From the NCBI GenBank assembly GCA_000818945.1, contig KN805373.1, forward strand, positions 186,001 through 250,000: a DNA stretch of 64,000 bases, written 5' to 3'. Position numbers and translations under genes: made by a program. The notes under the pieces are model-generated. The model did no database searches, had not been told where the DNA came from, and saw nothing but the letters and a program-made list of their open reading frames with translations. Below, one piece after another: positions 47,429 to 58,039 of the stretch. This DNA is from Schizochytrium sp. CCTCC M209059. Its lineage: Eukaryota > Sar > Bigyra > Thraustochytrida > Thraustochytriidae. Position 1 is the first letter of the stretch. Every line of letters begins with the position of its first letter.

Positions 47429-49549
47429 CTAATGCACGCGTACCTGCTTGGAAGACCTGCCCACTGCGGGATCTGAGGCGGATGAGCACTTTCGCTTCTT
47501 ATCTGACACCGCTTCAAGCATTTCTACGGCGGTCTGCGCACAAGAAAGAGATGGAAATTGTTCAGCAGCGCGCTTGGCTGCGGGTAAAGCGCCCTGCTTC
47601 CGAAGGAGTCTCCCTACAGACGAGTCCTGTGTAAGTTTGCATAGGGCTTCACAGGCTTGCGCCTGAACGGCTTCATCTGTAGAGTGCGCATGCATGGCGG
47701 CAACAATCTGTACTCCAACTTCAAGCTTTCGCCCGAAGATCACCTGATTGCGTTCGTTGGCTGCAATATTCGCAAAAGCTTCGCATGCGTTGGCTTGGAC
47801 GCTCGCGCTTTTGGTATGCGCGCGCATGGCCTCAACGATCTGCCTGCCAACTTCGAGCTCTTGACCAAGGAACGCTTCGCTGCTGTTGCTGCATGCGAGT
47901 TTCCCCAGGACTCCGCATGCAACTCTCTGTACCCCTTCACTTTCGATGTGTGCACGCATGGCCGCGACGATATCCTTGCCTACCTTGAGCTTTCTCCAAA
48001 GGATCTCACGGTTGCAAGTATCAAATGCGAGATTCCAAAGGGACCCACATGCTCTCATCTGAACAGACATACTCGCTGGATGCGCGCGCATGGCCGCAAC
48101 AATCATCTTTCCGGCCTCGAGCTCTTGCCCGAGGATTACCTTGTTGCGATCGTTTGCTGCGAGACTCCAAAGAGCTCCGCATGCATTGGCCTGGAGATTC
48201 GCTTGCGAGACATGTGCACGCATCGCTTTGACGATATACTTGCCAACTTTGAGATTTTGTCCAAGGATCACCTTGTTACGGGCATCATTTGCTGCGAGCT
48301 TCCAAAGAGCTTCACATGCATTCGCTTGCACACTTCTGCTGGTGAGATGCGCGCGCATGGCCGCGACGATCGCCTCGCCAACCTGAAACTCTTGTCCTAG
48401 GATGACGTCATTCGTGTCGTTGGTTGCGATATTACAAAGCGCCATGCATGCAGCCTCCTGGACGCCAGCATCCCAGATATGCGCGGTCATGGCCGTGATG
48501 ATCACCTTGACGATCTCGAGTTCCTCCTCGAGAATCTGACAGTTACGATCATCAAATGTGAGGTTCGTCAGAACTGCGCAAGCGGCGTATTGAATGGCTT
48601 TGCTCCTCGGATGCGCGCGCATGGCTGCGACGATATCTTTGCCGACCTTCAGCTCCTGCCCAAGGATCACACGGTTGCTTTCAATGTATGCGAGATTCCA
48701 AAGAGCTCTGCATGCTTTTTCCTGAATGTCCGCGCTTGTCAAGTGTGCGCACATGGCCGCGAGGATCGCCTCGACAACCTCGTGCTTTTTTCCGAGAACC
48801 TTCTTGTTGCGATCATTTTCAGTGAGAGACAGAAGAACGCTGCAGGCTTGCTCCTGGACGCTTGCGCTCCCAGGATGCGCAAGCATGGCCGCGACAATCT
48901 CCTTGTCAACCTCGAGCTTCTGACCGAGAATCTCTTGGTTGCGGTCCCAGGCCGCGAGACTTGAAAGTGCTTTGCATGCTTGTTCCTGAAGCCTTGCGCT
49001 TTCGGAATGCGCACGCATGGCCAAGACGATTTCCTTGCCGACTTCGAGTTCTTGGCCGAGGATCACTCTGTTGCGGTCATTGACTGCAAGATTGCAAATT
49101 GTCATGCATGCATTTTCCTGAACACTCGCGCTCCAAGGATTTGCGCGCATGGCCGCGAGGATCTCTGTGCCGACGTTGAGCTCTTGCCCAAGAATCACCT
49201 TGTTGCGGTCGTTGGCTGCTAAATGACAAAGAGCTGCACATGCTTTTTCCTGGAAAAGTGCAATTGCGCGATGCTCGCGCATGTACAAAATGATTTCCTT
49301 GCCGACCTCGAGCTCTTGCCCCAGAATCACCTTATTGTGGTCATTTTTCGCTGCGAGCACTCCTAAAGTGTCACATGCCTGAGTCAGTACGTCGTCACTT
49401 TTGCGGTACGTACGCATGGTCGCAATGATTTCCTTGCCGACCGCGACCTCTTGCCCAGAAGTTGCTTCATCGTGGGCAATTGCGGCGAGTCTTTCAATAG
49501 CTCGCCTCTTGGCGTAGCTCCCAAACAACCACATGGCCGCGACAGTCAA
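47429..49549 (-). CDS. Armadillo-repeat protein with 14 near-identical 44-residue units
   Basis: 706 residues. After a short N-terminus (MTVAAMWLFGSYAKRR) it consists of about 14 consecutive 44-residue units with the pattern NDRNKVILGQEL-x-VGKEIVxAMRAHxxSxxVQExACxALxNLAA. Each unit has the three-helix logic of armadillo repeats, so the protein should form a superhelical solenoid that binds other proteins. The units are unusually similar to each other, indicating recent internal duplication. The C-terminal cap (RLLRKQGALPAAKRAAEQ) is followed by a basic tail KKRKCSS, a possible nuclear localisation signal. No catalytic domain. The partner is unknown. A decayed copy lies 0.6 kb downstream on the same strand. 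Confidence 0.9.
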   Translation of the reverse strand: MTVAAMWLFGSYAKRRAIERLAAIAHDEATSGQEVAVGKEIIATMRTYRKSDDVLTQACDTLGVLAAKNDHNKVILGQELEVGKEIILYMREHRAIALFQEKACAALCHLAANDRNKVILGQELNVGTEILAAMRANPWSASVQENACMTICNLAVNDRNRVILGQELEVGKEIVLAMRAHSESARLQEQACKALSSLAAWDRNQEILGQKLEVDKEIVAAMLAHPGSASVQEQACSVLLSLTENDRNKKVLGKKHEVVEAILAAMCAHLTSADIQEKACRALWNLAYIESNRVILGQELKVGKDIVAAMRAHPRSKAIQYAACAVLTNLTFDDRNCQILEEELEIVKVIITAMTAHIWDAGVQEAACMALCNIATNDTNDVILGQEFQVGEAIVAAMRAHLTSRSVQANACEALWKLAANDARNKVILGQNLKVGKYIVKAMRAHVSQANLQANACGALWSLAANDRNKVILGQELEAGKMIVAAMRAHPASMSVQMRACGSLWNLAFDTCNREILWRKLKVGKDIVAAMRAHIESEGVQRVACGVLGKLACSNSSEAFLGQELEVGRQIVEAMRAHTKSASVQANACEAFANIAANERNQVIFGRKLEVGVQIVAAMHAHSTDEAVQAQACEALCKLTQDSSVGRLLRKQGALPAAKRAAEQFPSLSCAQTAVEMLEAVSDKKRKCSSASDPAVGRSSKQVRVH

Positions 49550-51106
49550 TTTCTTAGCTGGTTTTTGTCCGTATTTTCAGATTTGGATTTGTTCGTTTGA
49601 ATCGGAGGGGACTCTGATCGTCGGACGCTCTCTATGTCACGATATACTCGCAGCTTTCTCTACGCATGGCGTACGCAGACAAATACAAAAGTGGATTGCC
49701 GATAGTAGGTAAAAGAGTATGTTGATCGTGCTGCGTCATTGAGATGTTGAGTGCACAGGGGGCGGATCTGCGCTGATCAGCTGATCGCTATCCATTTCAG
49801 GGCCGCGAAAGCCGCCCTCGCGGGTCGAAAGCCGCTGCATGTCCAGTCAGATCTGGACTCCGCTTCGGCCATCTGAGCTGACCTGACCGCCCGCTCCCTT
49901 GATCTATTCTAGGTGACTGTGGGTCAAGCGTGACCAAGATCCATTTCAGAAGAAGAATGTCCTGTTTGAGAGATTCCTTGCTGAGATCACCTCGAACCTG
50001 ACCAGGTTGTTGTGATTGTTAGGTTGACGCGAGCACAACCCTGCTCGAATCCAGATTGCTCGAAGAATGCCCGATGCGGCCGAGGAGCCGAGCAGAAACT
50101 GGAGAAGCCCCCACTTCTCCTTACCAGTCATGCTGCCTGGCAGAGTCGACAAAGGGCAGGAGAGCTTAGCTTTGCAGCGTGAAGCTTCGATGACTTTTTT
50201 AATTGCTCATTGCAAATCCACGGAGGGCGCATGTCCGTCGATAAGCCGTGGCAAAAGGTCCAGACACGCTTGGACTCGTCCCCCGATTGTTCCGTTAGTC
50301 AAGCTTTGACTGTGGATCACGCGTGACGAAGATCCAATTTATTTGCTGCGGCACCAGCAAGCAGTAAGATGCCAACAACGAAGGGCTGTTGCATGAAATC
50401 TGAACAGGCTGACAACGGACATCTACGAAAGACCCGACACAAGATGATTGTTGACGCAGCGAGTTGATGGCGAGAGAAGCATGAGTCGGGCGAGACCTTC
50501 CCATGGTCGTAGCAGGACAGTGGTAAGAGTAGTAGCAAGCATGAGCCAATCGCGCTCTTGCTCTTCAAGACCTGGAGAATGCTAAAGCATATATGATGCT
50601 GCGGGCGTTATTCATTATGTGAATATGAGGGAGTTGGCATTGCTAGGGCTGCGATCATTGATTGTCGGAAGAATCGCAATGCGTCATGGATCATAAAAGT
50701 AGATGGCCACAGCTTGCAAGTACTTACGTTTCGCGCACGCGTGCTCTCCTGTAAGAATTGCCCATTGCAGAGTCTACAAGGTGCGAGGCCGTTCCTTTGA
50801 GGAGCCTCGCAAAAGACTGGAGCGGATTTGTGTCGGTGATCAAGGGGTAAGGAGCTACGGCTAACGATTCAGCGGGCGTATCTCTATGTTGCACCTCCTC
50901 GAGCATACACAATGCGGAGCTTTGATGGCGGGAGGTGCACAGATCTGCGACGTGATGCAGCACTCACCCGACCAAAAGTGAAAATCAAAGAACCACTTCG
51001 TCCTACAATCAATCCATACGTTTGTTTTTTTTCACGTTGAAAGAGGACAAAGGAAATGAGAAGAAAGGGAAAAAGAAAAGAAAGGGAAAAGAAAGAGCAA
51101 GATCCA
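49550..51106. other. Intergenic region with short repeats and palindrome
   Basis: 1.56 kb of roughly balanced base composition with no coding-like ORF. It holds a 12-bp palindrome GATCAGCTGATC (49775-49786) and a 34-bp direct repeat pair (49914-49949 and 50307-50340). ATCCATTTCAG also occurs twice (near 49790 and 49939). It could be a relic of a non-autonomous mobile element, but I see no terminal inverted repeats. Confidence 0.45.
49914..50340. repeat. Direct repeat pair, 34 bp, 393 bp apart
   Basis: TGACTGTGGGTCAAGCGTGA at 49914 and TGACTGTGGATCACGCGTGA at 50307 are both followed by C/G-AAGATCCA and a T-rich end. Three mismatches and one indel over 34 bp. Confidence 0.8.
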
Positions 51107-52633
51107 TCAGGCTTGGTGAAGGTAGTCTTTGAAAATACAGGGAGCGGGCGCAGGCCCAGCGGCGACGAGGTCAATATCGGCGACGCAATCCGGAGTAACG
51201 ACATCCTCTGCACGAAAGTACTCTGGGAAGACCTCCCGAACGTACTTGAGAAGAATCGCCTTGCAGCTAGCAACGCGGCCCGGGTGCACAGCGCCAAGGC
51301 TGGTGCCTAGCGCGGTGCAGCGGCAATTGCAAATGTCGAATGCGCAGAGGAGGCTGGCTGTGGCCGTCTCGGAAGGCGAGAACTGCACAAAAACGTATTC
51401 GCAGAGAACAATCTCCAAAAAAGTCTCCGCGAACGAGAGCACCTTTTCTCGCAGGTTCCTGTCCACACTGTCAAAGTAGAGAATGAGGTGTCGCAAAAAG
51501 GCAAAGGGGGTAACGGGGTTGAGTTCCCAGGCAAGGACGCGCAGCAGTTCGAGTTCCATGAGGCGGATGTCCGACTCGAGGTAGATACCCTCGGCCAGGC
51601 CCTGGAGTTCTTGGATGCTGATGGGGCGCGTCTCGCAGAGTTTGGTGGCAATGAGGATCGCAGCCAATGCGACCAGTTGCAAAATGCACTTTTTCGTGCT
51701 CACGTGGCTCAGGTACCTGTCGACGTAGTTCATGGCTGTGGTGACCGTGCAGATGCCAATATCGTACTCATCGACGAACTCGAACATCCACTCAAAGAGT
51801 CTCCGTCGCCACACCGGTCGCATGCCGTCCATCTGCACGGACTCGATGTAGTCGTCCTGAACTTGGTACCGTCGCTCGGTCTCGAGCATGAAAGCCAGGC
51901 GGTCCCGCAGCTCCTCGCGCTTGGGTACGAGTTGCGCCGCAAGCCCGCTCGAGGGCGCGTCGTTCTCGGCATCGAGACCTTCCTGCTCACAAAGGAGGGC
52001 GTCGTGGGTTGCGGACTGTGCACCATGGCCTTCGGATGCCGCCAGAGCCAGATCCTCCTCATGTCCGACTTGAGGTCTGTTTTCCTTGCTCGAGGATGCG
52101 GAGGCCGAGGACGCGGACAGATTGCCCGAAGCGGTCAGTGCCGGACCAACGTGAAAGGCGGGGGCGGTGCTGGTGTTGTTCAGAGATGACAGCGATGACA
52201 AGGACGATGCATCGAGATCCTCGCGGGTAAGGGGGGCGGCAGCAAAGTCGGTCTCCTTCAGGTCGCTCGCGGAGGCAGCGAGGTACAATTCTTCGTCTCG
52301 GTTCTTTGAGAAAGCGTTGTGATTGTCGCAGTTGCCATCCTCCTCGACGTCGTCGTCGTCTTCTTCGCGGAGAAGTGCATCAATCTCGGCGTGATCCACA
52401 AAGAAATCGTGCTCACCGCCGTTGGTCGGCGTCGAGGTCGGCGTCGGATCTCGGCGCGTGCGTCCATCGGGGCGTTGAGCAAGCTTAGAGAGCGGTTTGC
52501 GCACAGCGCCGCGATCTCCACGCGTGTGCGCATGGATCTTCCACGTTCGCGCGGTCTTGGCGTTGGCCTCGGCTGCCGCGTGGACGGCCTCTCGGCTGTC
52601 ACCAAAGTTCGTCATGCCTCGACCGTTCGACAT
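51107..52633 (-). CDS. Cyclin (D/A/B-type cyclin box protein)
   Basis: 508 residues from the ATG at 52633; the open frame extends upstream to 52846, but that stretch is Arg/Ser-rich simple sequence. The N-terminal about 250 residues are disordered with an acidic cluster (REEDDDDVEEDG). The first cyclin fold is at about 265-360: MRPVWRRRLFEWMFEFVDEY, then TVTTAMNYVDRYLSHVSTKK and LQLVALAAILIATKLCETRP, with the Arg and Lys that contact the CDK. The second fold follows: LLRVLAWELNPVTPFAFLRH and the segment through FLEIVLCEYVFVQFSPSETA. The order resembles D-type cyclins. I see no LxCxE motif, so the subtype is uncertain. It should activate a cyclin-dependent kinase. A region-long + strand ORF shadow is ignored. 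Confidence 0.9.
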   Translation of the reverse strand: MSNGRGMTNFGDSREAVHAAAEANAKTARTWKIHAHTRGDRGAVRKPLSKLAQRPDGRTRRDPTPTSTPTNGGEHDFFVDHAEIDALLREEDDDDVEEDGNCDNHNAFSKNRDEELYLAASASDLKETDFAAAPLTREDLDASSLSSLSSLNNTSTAPAFHVGPALTASGNLSASSASASSSKENRPQVGHEEDLALAASEGHGAQSATHDALLCEQEGLDAENDAPSSGLAAQLVPKREELRDRLAFMLETERRYQVQDDYIESVQMDGMRPVWRRRLFEWMFEFVDEYDIGICTVTTAMNYVDRYLSHVSTKKCILQLVALAAILIATKLCETRPISIQELQGLAEGIYLESDIRLMELELLRVLAWELNPVTPFAFLRHLILYFDSVDRNLREKVLSFAETFLEIVLCEYVFVQFSPSETATASLLCAFDICNCRCTALGTSLGAVHPGRVASCKAILLKYVREVFPEYFRAEDVVTPDCVADIDLVAAGPAPAPCIFKDYLHQA

Positions 52634-53832
52634 CCTCGCATCGACAGCCTTGCGTGCGTGCGTGGGTGGGTGCGGGACAGGGCGAGAAGAGAGATAAAAA
52701 GGGGGGAGAGTAGATACGCCGCCCGAACCAGGCTCTCGCCAGCGCTCGAGACCTCGTCCTCCGCGCCGCTGCGACGCTTCGGCCTTGCTCGCGCGAGTGT
52801 GTGCGTGGCCCGTGCGCGCGGAAACGACGCGTGCTTTTCGCTCCAATCAAATCAATCAGTGCCCCTCTCTCTCTCTCTCTCTCTCCTCTTTTCCTCTGCC
52901 CGGCTCCGCGAGAGGCCTCCCCTCGCGCGGTGGCTCCGCGCGTCCGCGTCGCGCGGCGGCTTCGCGCGGTCGGCTTGCGTCGGGCGCGGTCGGCTTGCGG
53001 CCGCGATGGGCGATGGCCGTGTCTGGCCGGGGCCTTCCTGCTTGCTGCCTCTGCGGTCCTTTCTTTCTTTCTTTCCTGCTTTCTGACTTTCTCTCGCTCG
53101 CGCTCGGCGGGGCCTGCCTGCTGCCGGCGCCGCGCCTCTCGCCGCTCTTCGCCGCGCCGCCCGCGCTCTCGCCGCTCTTCGCCGCGAGCCTCGCGGCCGC
53201 CAGCGGCGACGCCTCGCGCGGCAGTTGGTTGGTGGTTTGCGCGGCTAAGGAGGAGGAGGAGGAGGAGAAGCAGACGGAGAAGGAGAGAAAGCAAGCAGGA
53301 GAGGAAGCAAGCAGGCAGGAGAGGGCGCCAGGCCGCCGCCGCTGCGGGAAGCTGCGGGAAGCATGCGGGGGTGCGGAGGTTGGCCTGCGGCCTAGCTTGG
53401 CGAGGCCTGCAGGCGCGGGTGCGGGTGGATGCGGGAGGGTGAGGGTGGAGTGAGGGTGGAGTGTGGTAGGGCAGAAGACGCGCCGGAAGAAAGCGAGGCG
53501 CGTGAAAGATCGCGCCGCCGGGGCACCGGCGGAAAGCGAGCCTTGCACGCCAGGCCTCCGTCTCCCTCGGTCCATGTGATTGGCCGCAGCAGCTGGTTAG
53601 GGCCCCGCTGCCTGCCACGCCTGCGGACGACGCCGGCAGCTGCGTCCTTCCGCCTCCGCCGCCGCAGGCCGGGGAATGAATGACACGCACGAGCCGACCT
53701 TTGTTATCTATCTAATCATCCCCAACTTGAAATGGACGTCAAATGGACCTATGCAATGAAAGATATGAAAGACCCGCCTGGGCCCGCGAAAGACCCGCCG
53801 CGTCTCCGTCCCAGCAAGCGTCTGTCGCGCCC

Positions 53833-54125
53833 NNNNNNNNNNNNNNNNNNNNNNNNNNNNNNNNNNNNNNNNNNNNNNNNNNNNNNNNNNNNNNNNNNNN
53901 NNNNNNNNNNNNNNNNNNNNNNNNNNNNNNNNNNNNNNNNNNNNNNNNNNNNNNNNNNNNNNNNNNNNNNNNNNNNNNNNNNNNNNNNNNNNNNNNNNNN
54001 NNNNNNNNNNNNNNNNNNNNNNNNNNNNNNNNNNNNNNNNNNNNNNNNNNNNNNNNNNNNNNNNNNNNNNNNNNNNNNNNNNNNNNNNNNNNNNNNNNNN
54101 NNNNNNNNNNNNNNNNNNNNNNNNN
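53833..54125. other. Assembly gap (293 N)
   Basis: Run of N ending directly at a (CCTC)n tract, which probably prevented assembly. Confidence 0.99.
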
Positions 54126-54149
54126 CCTCCCTCCCTCCCTCCCTCCCTC
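54126..54149. repeat. (CCTC)n tetranucleotide repeat at the gap edge
   Basis: Six CCTC units directly follow the gap, so the true array may be much longer. Confidence 0.9.
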
Positions 54150-54701
54150 GCTCGCTGGCGAAGAAGGAGGGACCGGGACGTCATCGTCATGGGCTACAGC
54201 GCTCGCTGCCACTGACCACCTCACCAACCACCTTCCCGCTCCTCGGCCCACTCGCTCGCTCGCTCCGGGCGCCGGCCCTCGCTCCCAAGCCTCTCCGGCG
54301 CTCGCGCTCGCGTCGTGGGGCGCGGGGCGCGAGGCGCGAGGCAAGCGCTCCTCCGGCGCACGCACTGCATCTTATCTCCTTTTGCGCGCGGCGGGGCCTC
54401 GATCTCGACGACCTCGAGCGCCCGATCGATGCCGCGCAAGAGAGAGCGACCCGGCCGCGGCGACGGACGAGGAGGGAGGGACTCGAATGACGGCTTTGGG
54501 GGTCTCTTCTTCGGACTCTTCTCCGAGCTCGCAATCGATGCGGACGCAAGCTCTTCTTCGGGCTCCTCGCACCGCCGCCGGCCGAGGGCTCTCCACGTCC
54601 GCTCGCGGCACGCGGCGGCGAGGCAAGCCAGGGTTGGCCTGGCGTCCGTCCGGGGCGAGGTCTCGACGAGCGGCGAGATTGATCGATCGCCGTCGGAATT
54701 T

Positions 54702-54729
54702 ATCCATCCATCCATCCATCCATCCATCC
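54702..54729. repeat. (ATCC)7 tetranucleotide repeat
   Basis: Seven perfect ATCC units. Confidence 0.95.
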
Positions 54730-55751
54730 CTCGGGCTTCCTTCTCTCGCGCAGCTTCTATCGACGCGATGCAGGGGAATGCGATGCGACGAGGCGTCGAG
54801 TGTCTCTGACCGCCTCGTCCAGGCCTGGCGCCTCGAGCCTGTCCCGTGCGCAGGAAGGAAGGAGCCTGCGCCGCTCGGGCCTCGCCGGGCCCAGCGCGAG
54901 CTGCGTCGCCCTCGCCTACCCAGCCAGCTGCGCTGCGGCCAATGGGCTTGCGGCGGTTGGCCACAGCATCGCATCGCCTCATGATCCCCTTCCTTCCCTC
55001 CTCCCCTCGCAAACGATCGACCGTCGTCCGCAAGCGCTGCACCGGGTACGTCGGCGCCGCCGGATGTTCGTGCTCGAGCTCGAGCTCGAGGCTGCGGAGC
55101 CGCTGTTTGTCGTTGGTGAAGGAGATTGATTCCTGCCGGCGAGCAAGCAAGCAGTCATCCATCATAGCAGCAATAGCGACCTCCTAGGCCTCCGGCAAGG
55201 GTTGGTTGGGGTTCGCCCTCTCGCGCGCAGCCGCGTCTCGCTCGCCTCCCGCTCGCTGCATCTTCTGCGCCGCCGTCCGCCGCGCGGCCTCCCGCCCTCG
55301 CCCGCGCCGCAGCCGCGAGGGATCGAAACATCGTCCTGCACGATAGATGCCTGCCGCCTGAGTTCGCAGGCGGCATCGCGCGCTCGCTTGTGCAGCGCCA
55401 CGCCGCGGCAGGAGAGCGAAAGCGCGAGCTCGCGGAGCGGAGCGGCCCGAGGCTGCGGCGCGAGCCCCGGGCGGGCGGGCTTCCCGCGGCAGGCGCCTCT
55501 CCGGGCAGGAGCGCAAGATCGAGCGGTCGATGGGGCGAGAGAACAAGCGAGAGAACGAGCGAGCGAGCGATCGATCGATCGATCGATCGCGGCGGCACGC
55601 CAACGCACAGCGCCACCACAGCCGGGGCAAGATGTGGGCGGGTTGTGGGATGAAGGGGGGAAGGCTGCGGGCCCGCATCTGAGCGGGCTCGGGCTTGCAA
55701 GTGTGAGGCTTCGAGTCGGGCTTGGGCTCGGCATGGCATGGCCTCTTGCTT

Positions 55752-55820
55752 TACTTTGCTTTGCTTTGCATTGCTTTGCGTTTGCGTTTGCGTTTGCGTT
55801 TGCGTTTGCTTTTGCCATTC
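55752..55820. repeat. (CTTTG)n/(TTTGCG)n tract
   Basis: CTTTG units pass into six TTTGCG units. The repeat encodes (KANA/FAFA)-like low complexity in the open frames that cross it. Confidence 0.9.
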
Positions 55821-56486
55821 TGCGCGCGATTGATTGGCTGGTGCAGCAGCAGCGGGCGCCGTTGCCAACCAATTAGCAATGGACTTCACTCTTAATGAAA
55901 GTCGTCAGACGTCACGAATGGATGACCGAGACCTGGTCAGGCTGGTGGCACAGACAGCAAAGACGGATGATTGAGCGCCTCGCGAACGCAGAAAGCGAGG
56001 CCTGATGGCCGGTGGGTAGGGAGATAGATCAATAGATGCATGGGAGATGAAGCCAGGCTTGGCAAAGGTGCTGCAGAGGTGATCCTGGCCGAATTCGTCA
56101 AACTTGGCACAACTCACGTCCCGCCAGTTTGTGGCGAAATATCCAGGCAGATTGGCAGGTGGATAGAAGTAGGAAGGCAGCCATCACGCCGATCGCTGCG
56201 GCTACTCGACCGAACGACTGTCTTGCTACTGCTGCTTCTCGCGTCATGTATGCAAATAGGCCTACGTACACGTACGTAGAGTAGTATCCTGAAGTTATGG
56301 GAAACACGAGCTTCTTCTTCTCCCTGCCCACCAGACGCAACGCCAAGCATGCCGCCCGTCCATCCTGTCGCGGGGCCGGCAGACGCTCTGCCGACGTGCT
56401 TGCGGTGCTCTCGTCAGCGCGCAGCGCAAAGCATTGTGCTCTTCAGAAAATGTAGTAGACCCAAGCCTTGTACGTAGTTTCACAGT

Positions 56487-56510
56487 AAGCAAGCAAGCAA
56501 GCAAGCAAGC
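56487..56510. repeat. (GCAA)6 tetranucleotide repeat
   Basis: Six GCAA units, about 60 bp upstream of the ATG at 56571. Same unit as at 20541, 35756 and (as GCTT) 43421. Confidence 0.95.
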
Positions 56511-56570
56511 TGACACTCACTGACCCTGAAGTCGTGCTCCGTGCCGCGGGCGCATAGAGGAAACGCGACC

Positions 56571-57272
56571 ATGTTGCGGCGAGTGGCGCTGGGCGCAACC
56601 ATCTCGGGGGTCGGCGTGGGGACGACGCTGATTGGCGTGAAGCTGGCCGAGCAGAATGGGGTTCTGCAAAAGCCGTCCTTGAGCGCGCCCGTGCTCCTCT
56701 TCATCTCGTCCGGCTATGTGGCCATGGGCGCGGCCAGCGTCTTCTACGCGAGCTGCGAGGAGGCGCTGCTCGGGAGGGGGTTCGTGCGCGGCATGGTGCT
56801 TCAGAGCTATGCGCAAAAGACGACATGGGCCAGCAAACCAACTGTGCGCGGCGAAGATCTGGAACCAATCGTCAAAAGCATGATGCGCACCGACCCTTTT
56901 ATTAAGCTTACAGCCCTGCAGCAGGAAACCGGCAACGCGCTACACCAGGCAACCTACGGCCTTGTACGCCAGTCTGATGTCTACGAAGCACTCATGCGCG
57001 AAGTTGGGCCTTTTGCTCGTAGCGAAAAAGTTGTTGCCGACCGTCTTCGCGATACGCTCGTCGAAGCCGCCGAGCAGGCTGTTCGTAGAAGCATTGCCAC
57101 GCAGCGCGATGGATTTATTGTAGCCATGGCGACGAGCATGTTTCTCGCATCGCTCATTACGCTTGCGCTCGATCGTGCTTTTCCTCCAACGCAACCACGT
57201 CGAGCCTCCCGACTCGCTGAGCGATTCAACCAACATCCGAAGCAGCAAGATAACCACCAGGCCGAGGCCTAG
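56571..57272 (+). CDS. Small membrane protein with three predicted helices, unknown
   Basis: 233 residues from the ATG at 56571. Three hydrophobic segments are visible: about 5-23 (VALGATISGVGVGTTLIGV), about 38-58 (SAPVLLFISSGYVAMGAASVFYASC) and about 184-203 (FIVAMATSMFLASLITLAL). Between the second and third is an amphipathic region of about 120 residues with paired charges and Ala-Ala-Glu patterns. The N-terminus MLRR with a Gly-rich helix and a basic tail after the last helix fit an organelle membrane protein, possibly mitochondrial. Codon use is coding-like. No family recognised. Confidence 0.65.
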   Translation: MLRRVALGATISGVGVGTTLIGVKLAEQNGVLQKPSLSAPVLLFISSGYVAMGAASVFYASCEEALLGRGFVRGMVLQSYAQKTTWASKPTVRGEDLEPIVKSMMRTDPFIKLTALQQETGNALHQATYGLVRQSDVYEALMREVGPFARSEKVVADRLRDTLVEAAEQAVRRSIATQRDGFIVAMATSMFLASLITLALDRAFPPTQPRRASRLAERFNQHPKQQDNHQAEA

Positions 57273-58039
57273 GCTAGTATCCTTGTCTGCGTCCAACGTG
57301 GGGGCATGATAAACCATGCGCTGCCCTTATTACCTCCACTGTTATTGATAGTTACGCCATGGATCGCTTGACGCTCAACACGATTTCGAAAGGTTTCCCC
57401 TATGCCAAAAAAATGGAGAGAAAAGCGAAACTAGTCTCTATGATGAAGTGCATGCGCGCTGCATCTAGCTCAGGTTCTGGACGTTGGGCAAGTTTTCCCG
57501 ATCTCGTCTGCTCGACGCAAATCACTCGCTGGATGAGGTAAAACGCCGTGGAACGGAGAAAGTGGAACTTAATGCACGCGCGCTGCATCTACCCCAGGCC
57601 TGGATCTAGCCCAGGGCCTAGGTCCACGGCCAGAGTTGCCCATTATGTGTGAGACATTACGGTACGTGACTCGCCGCGTAATGTGTGCGAAACACCAGCT
57701 CGTTCAAACCCCGCACATTCATTTGCGTTTTTTTTGTTTCTTTTAAAGATTCATGTACATTCAATCCAATTGCGTCACATCGAGCAGTGAAAAGTAAGAA
57801 GGTATACCGCACTTCGCGGCTAACTTCGGTCGGGCTCGACAAGAAGAAATTCTATCGCCAAGCCACGTCTCTTCTTTCGCAAAGTGTATCGCGGCAAGAA
57901 TAAGAATCATCCCAAATGAATAGTCGAATGATAAAAAAGAAAAGAAAAGAAAAAGAACCTTCAAGATGATCGATCTTCATCTTCTTCTCAGCCTTGACAA
58001 TAGATAAGGTACACACGCATATTTTGTTTCGTCTCGTTT
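57273..58039. other. Convergent 3' intergenic region with short repeats
   Basis: 767 bp. It contains a direct repeat around GCGCGCTGCATCTA (about 57450-57480 and 57569-57599), a palindrome CCAGGCCTGG (near 57594), and an inverted pair CATTACG/CGTAATG (near 57654-57682). No ORF supported. Confidence 0.5.

Larger units (their letters stand above)
52634..56570. other. Repeat-rich, very GC-rich gene-poor block containing an assembly gap
   Basis: About 3.9 kb between the cyclin and a small membrane-protein gene. It holds (CT)n (52866-52886), GGAGGA tracts, the 293-N gap, (CCTC)n directly after it (54126-54149), (ATCC)n (54702-54729), (GATC)n (55568-55589), (TTTGCG)n (55752-55820) and (GCAA)n (56487-56510). 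Overlapping long frames on both strands encode Arg/Ala/Ser/Pro low complexity without domain-like segments. Confidence 0.6.

Noticed and set aside
54221..55165. 314-codon minus-strand open frame in the gene-poor block
   Set aside because: Crosses ATCC and other microsatellites, with several overlapping frames of similar length.
57700..57715. CGTTCAAACCCCG resembles a tRNA B box
   Set aside because: No A box or acceptor-stem pairing is found at a suitable distance.
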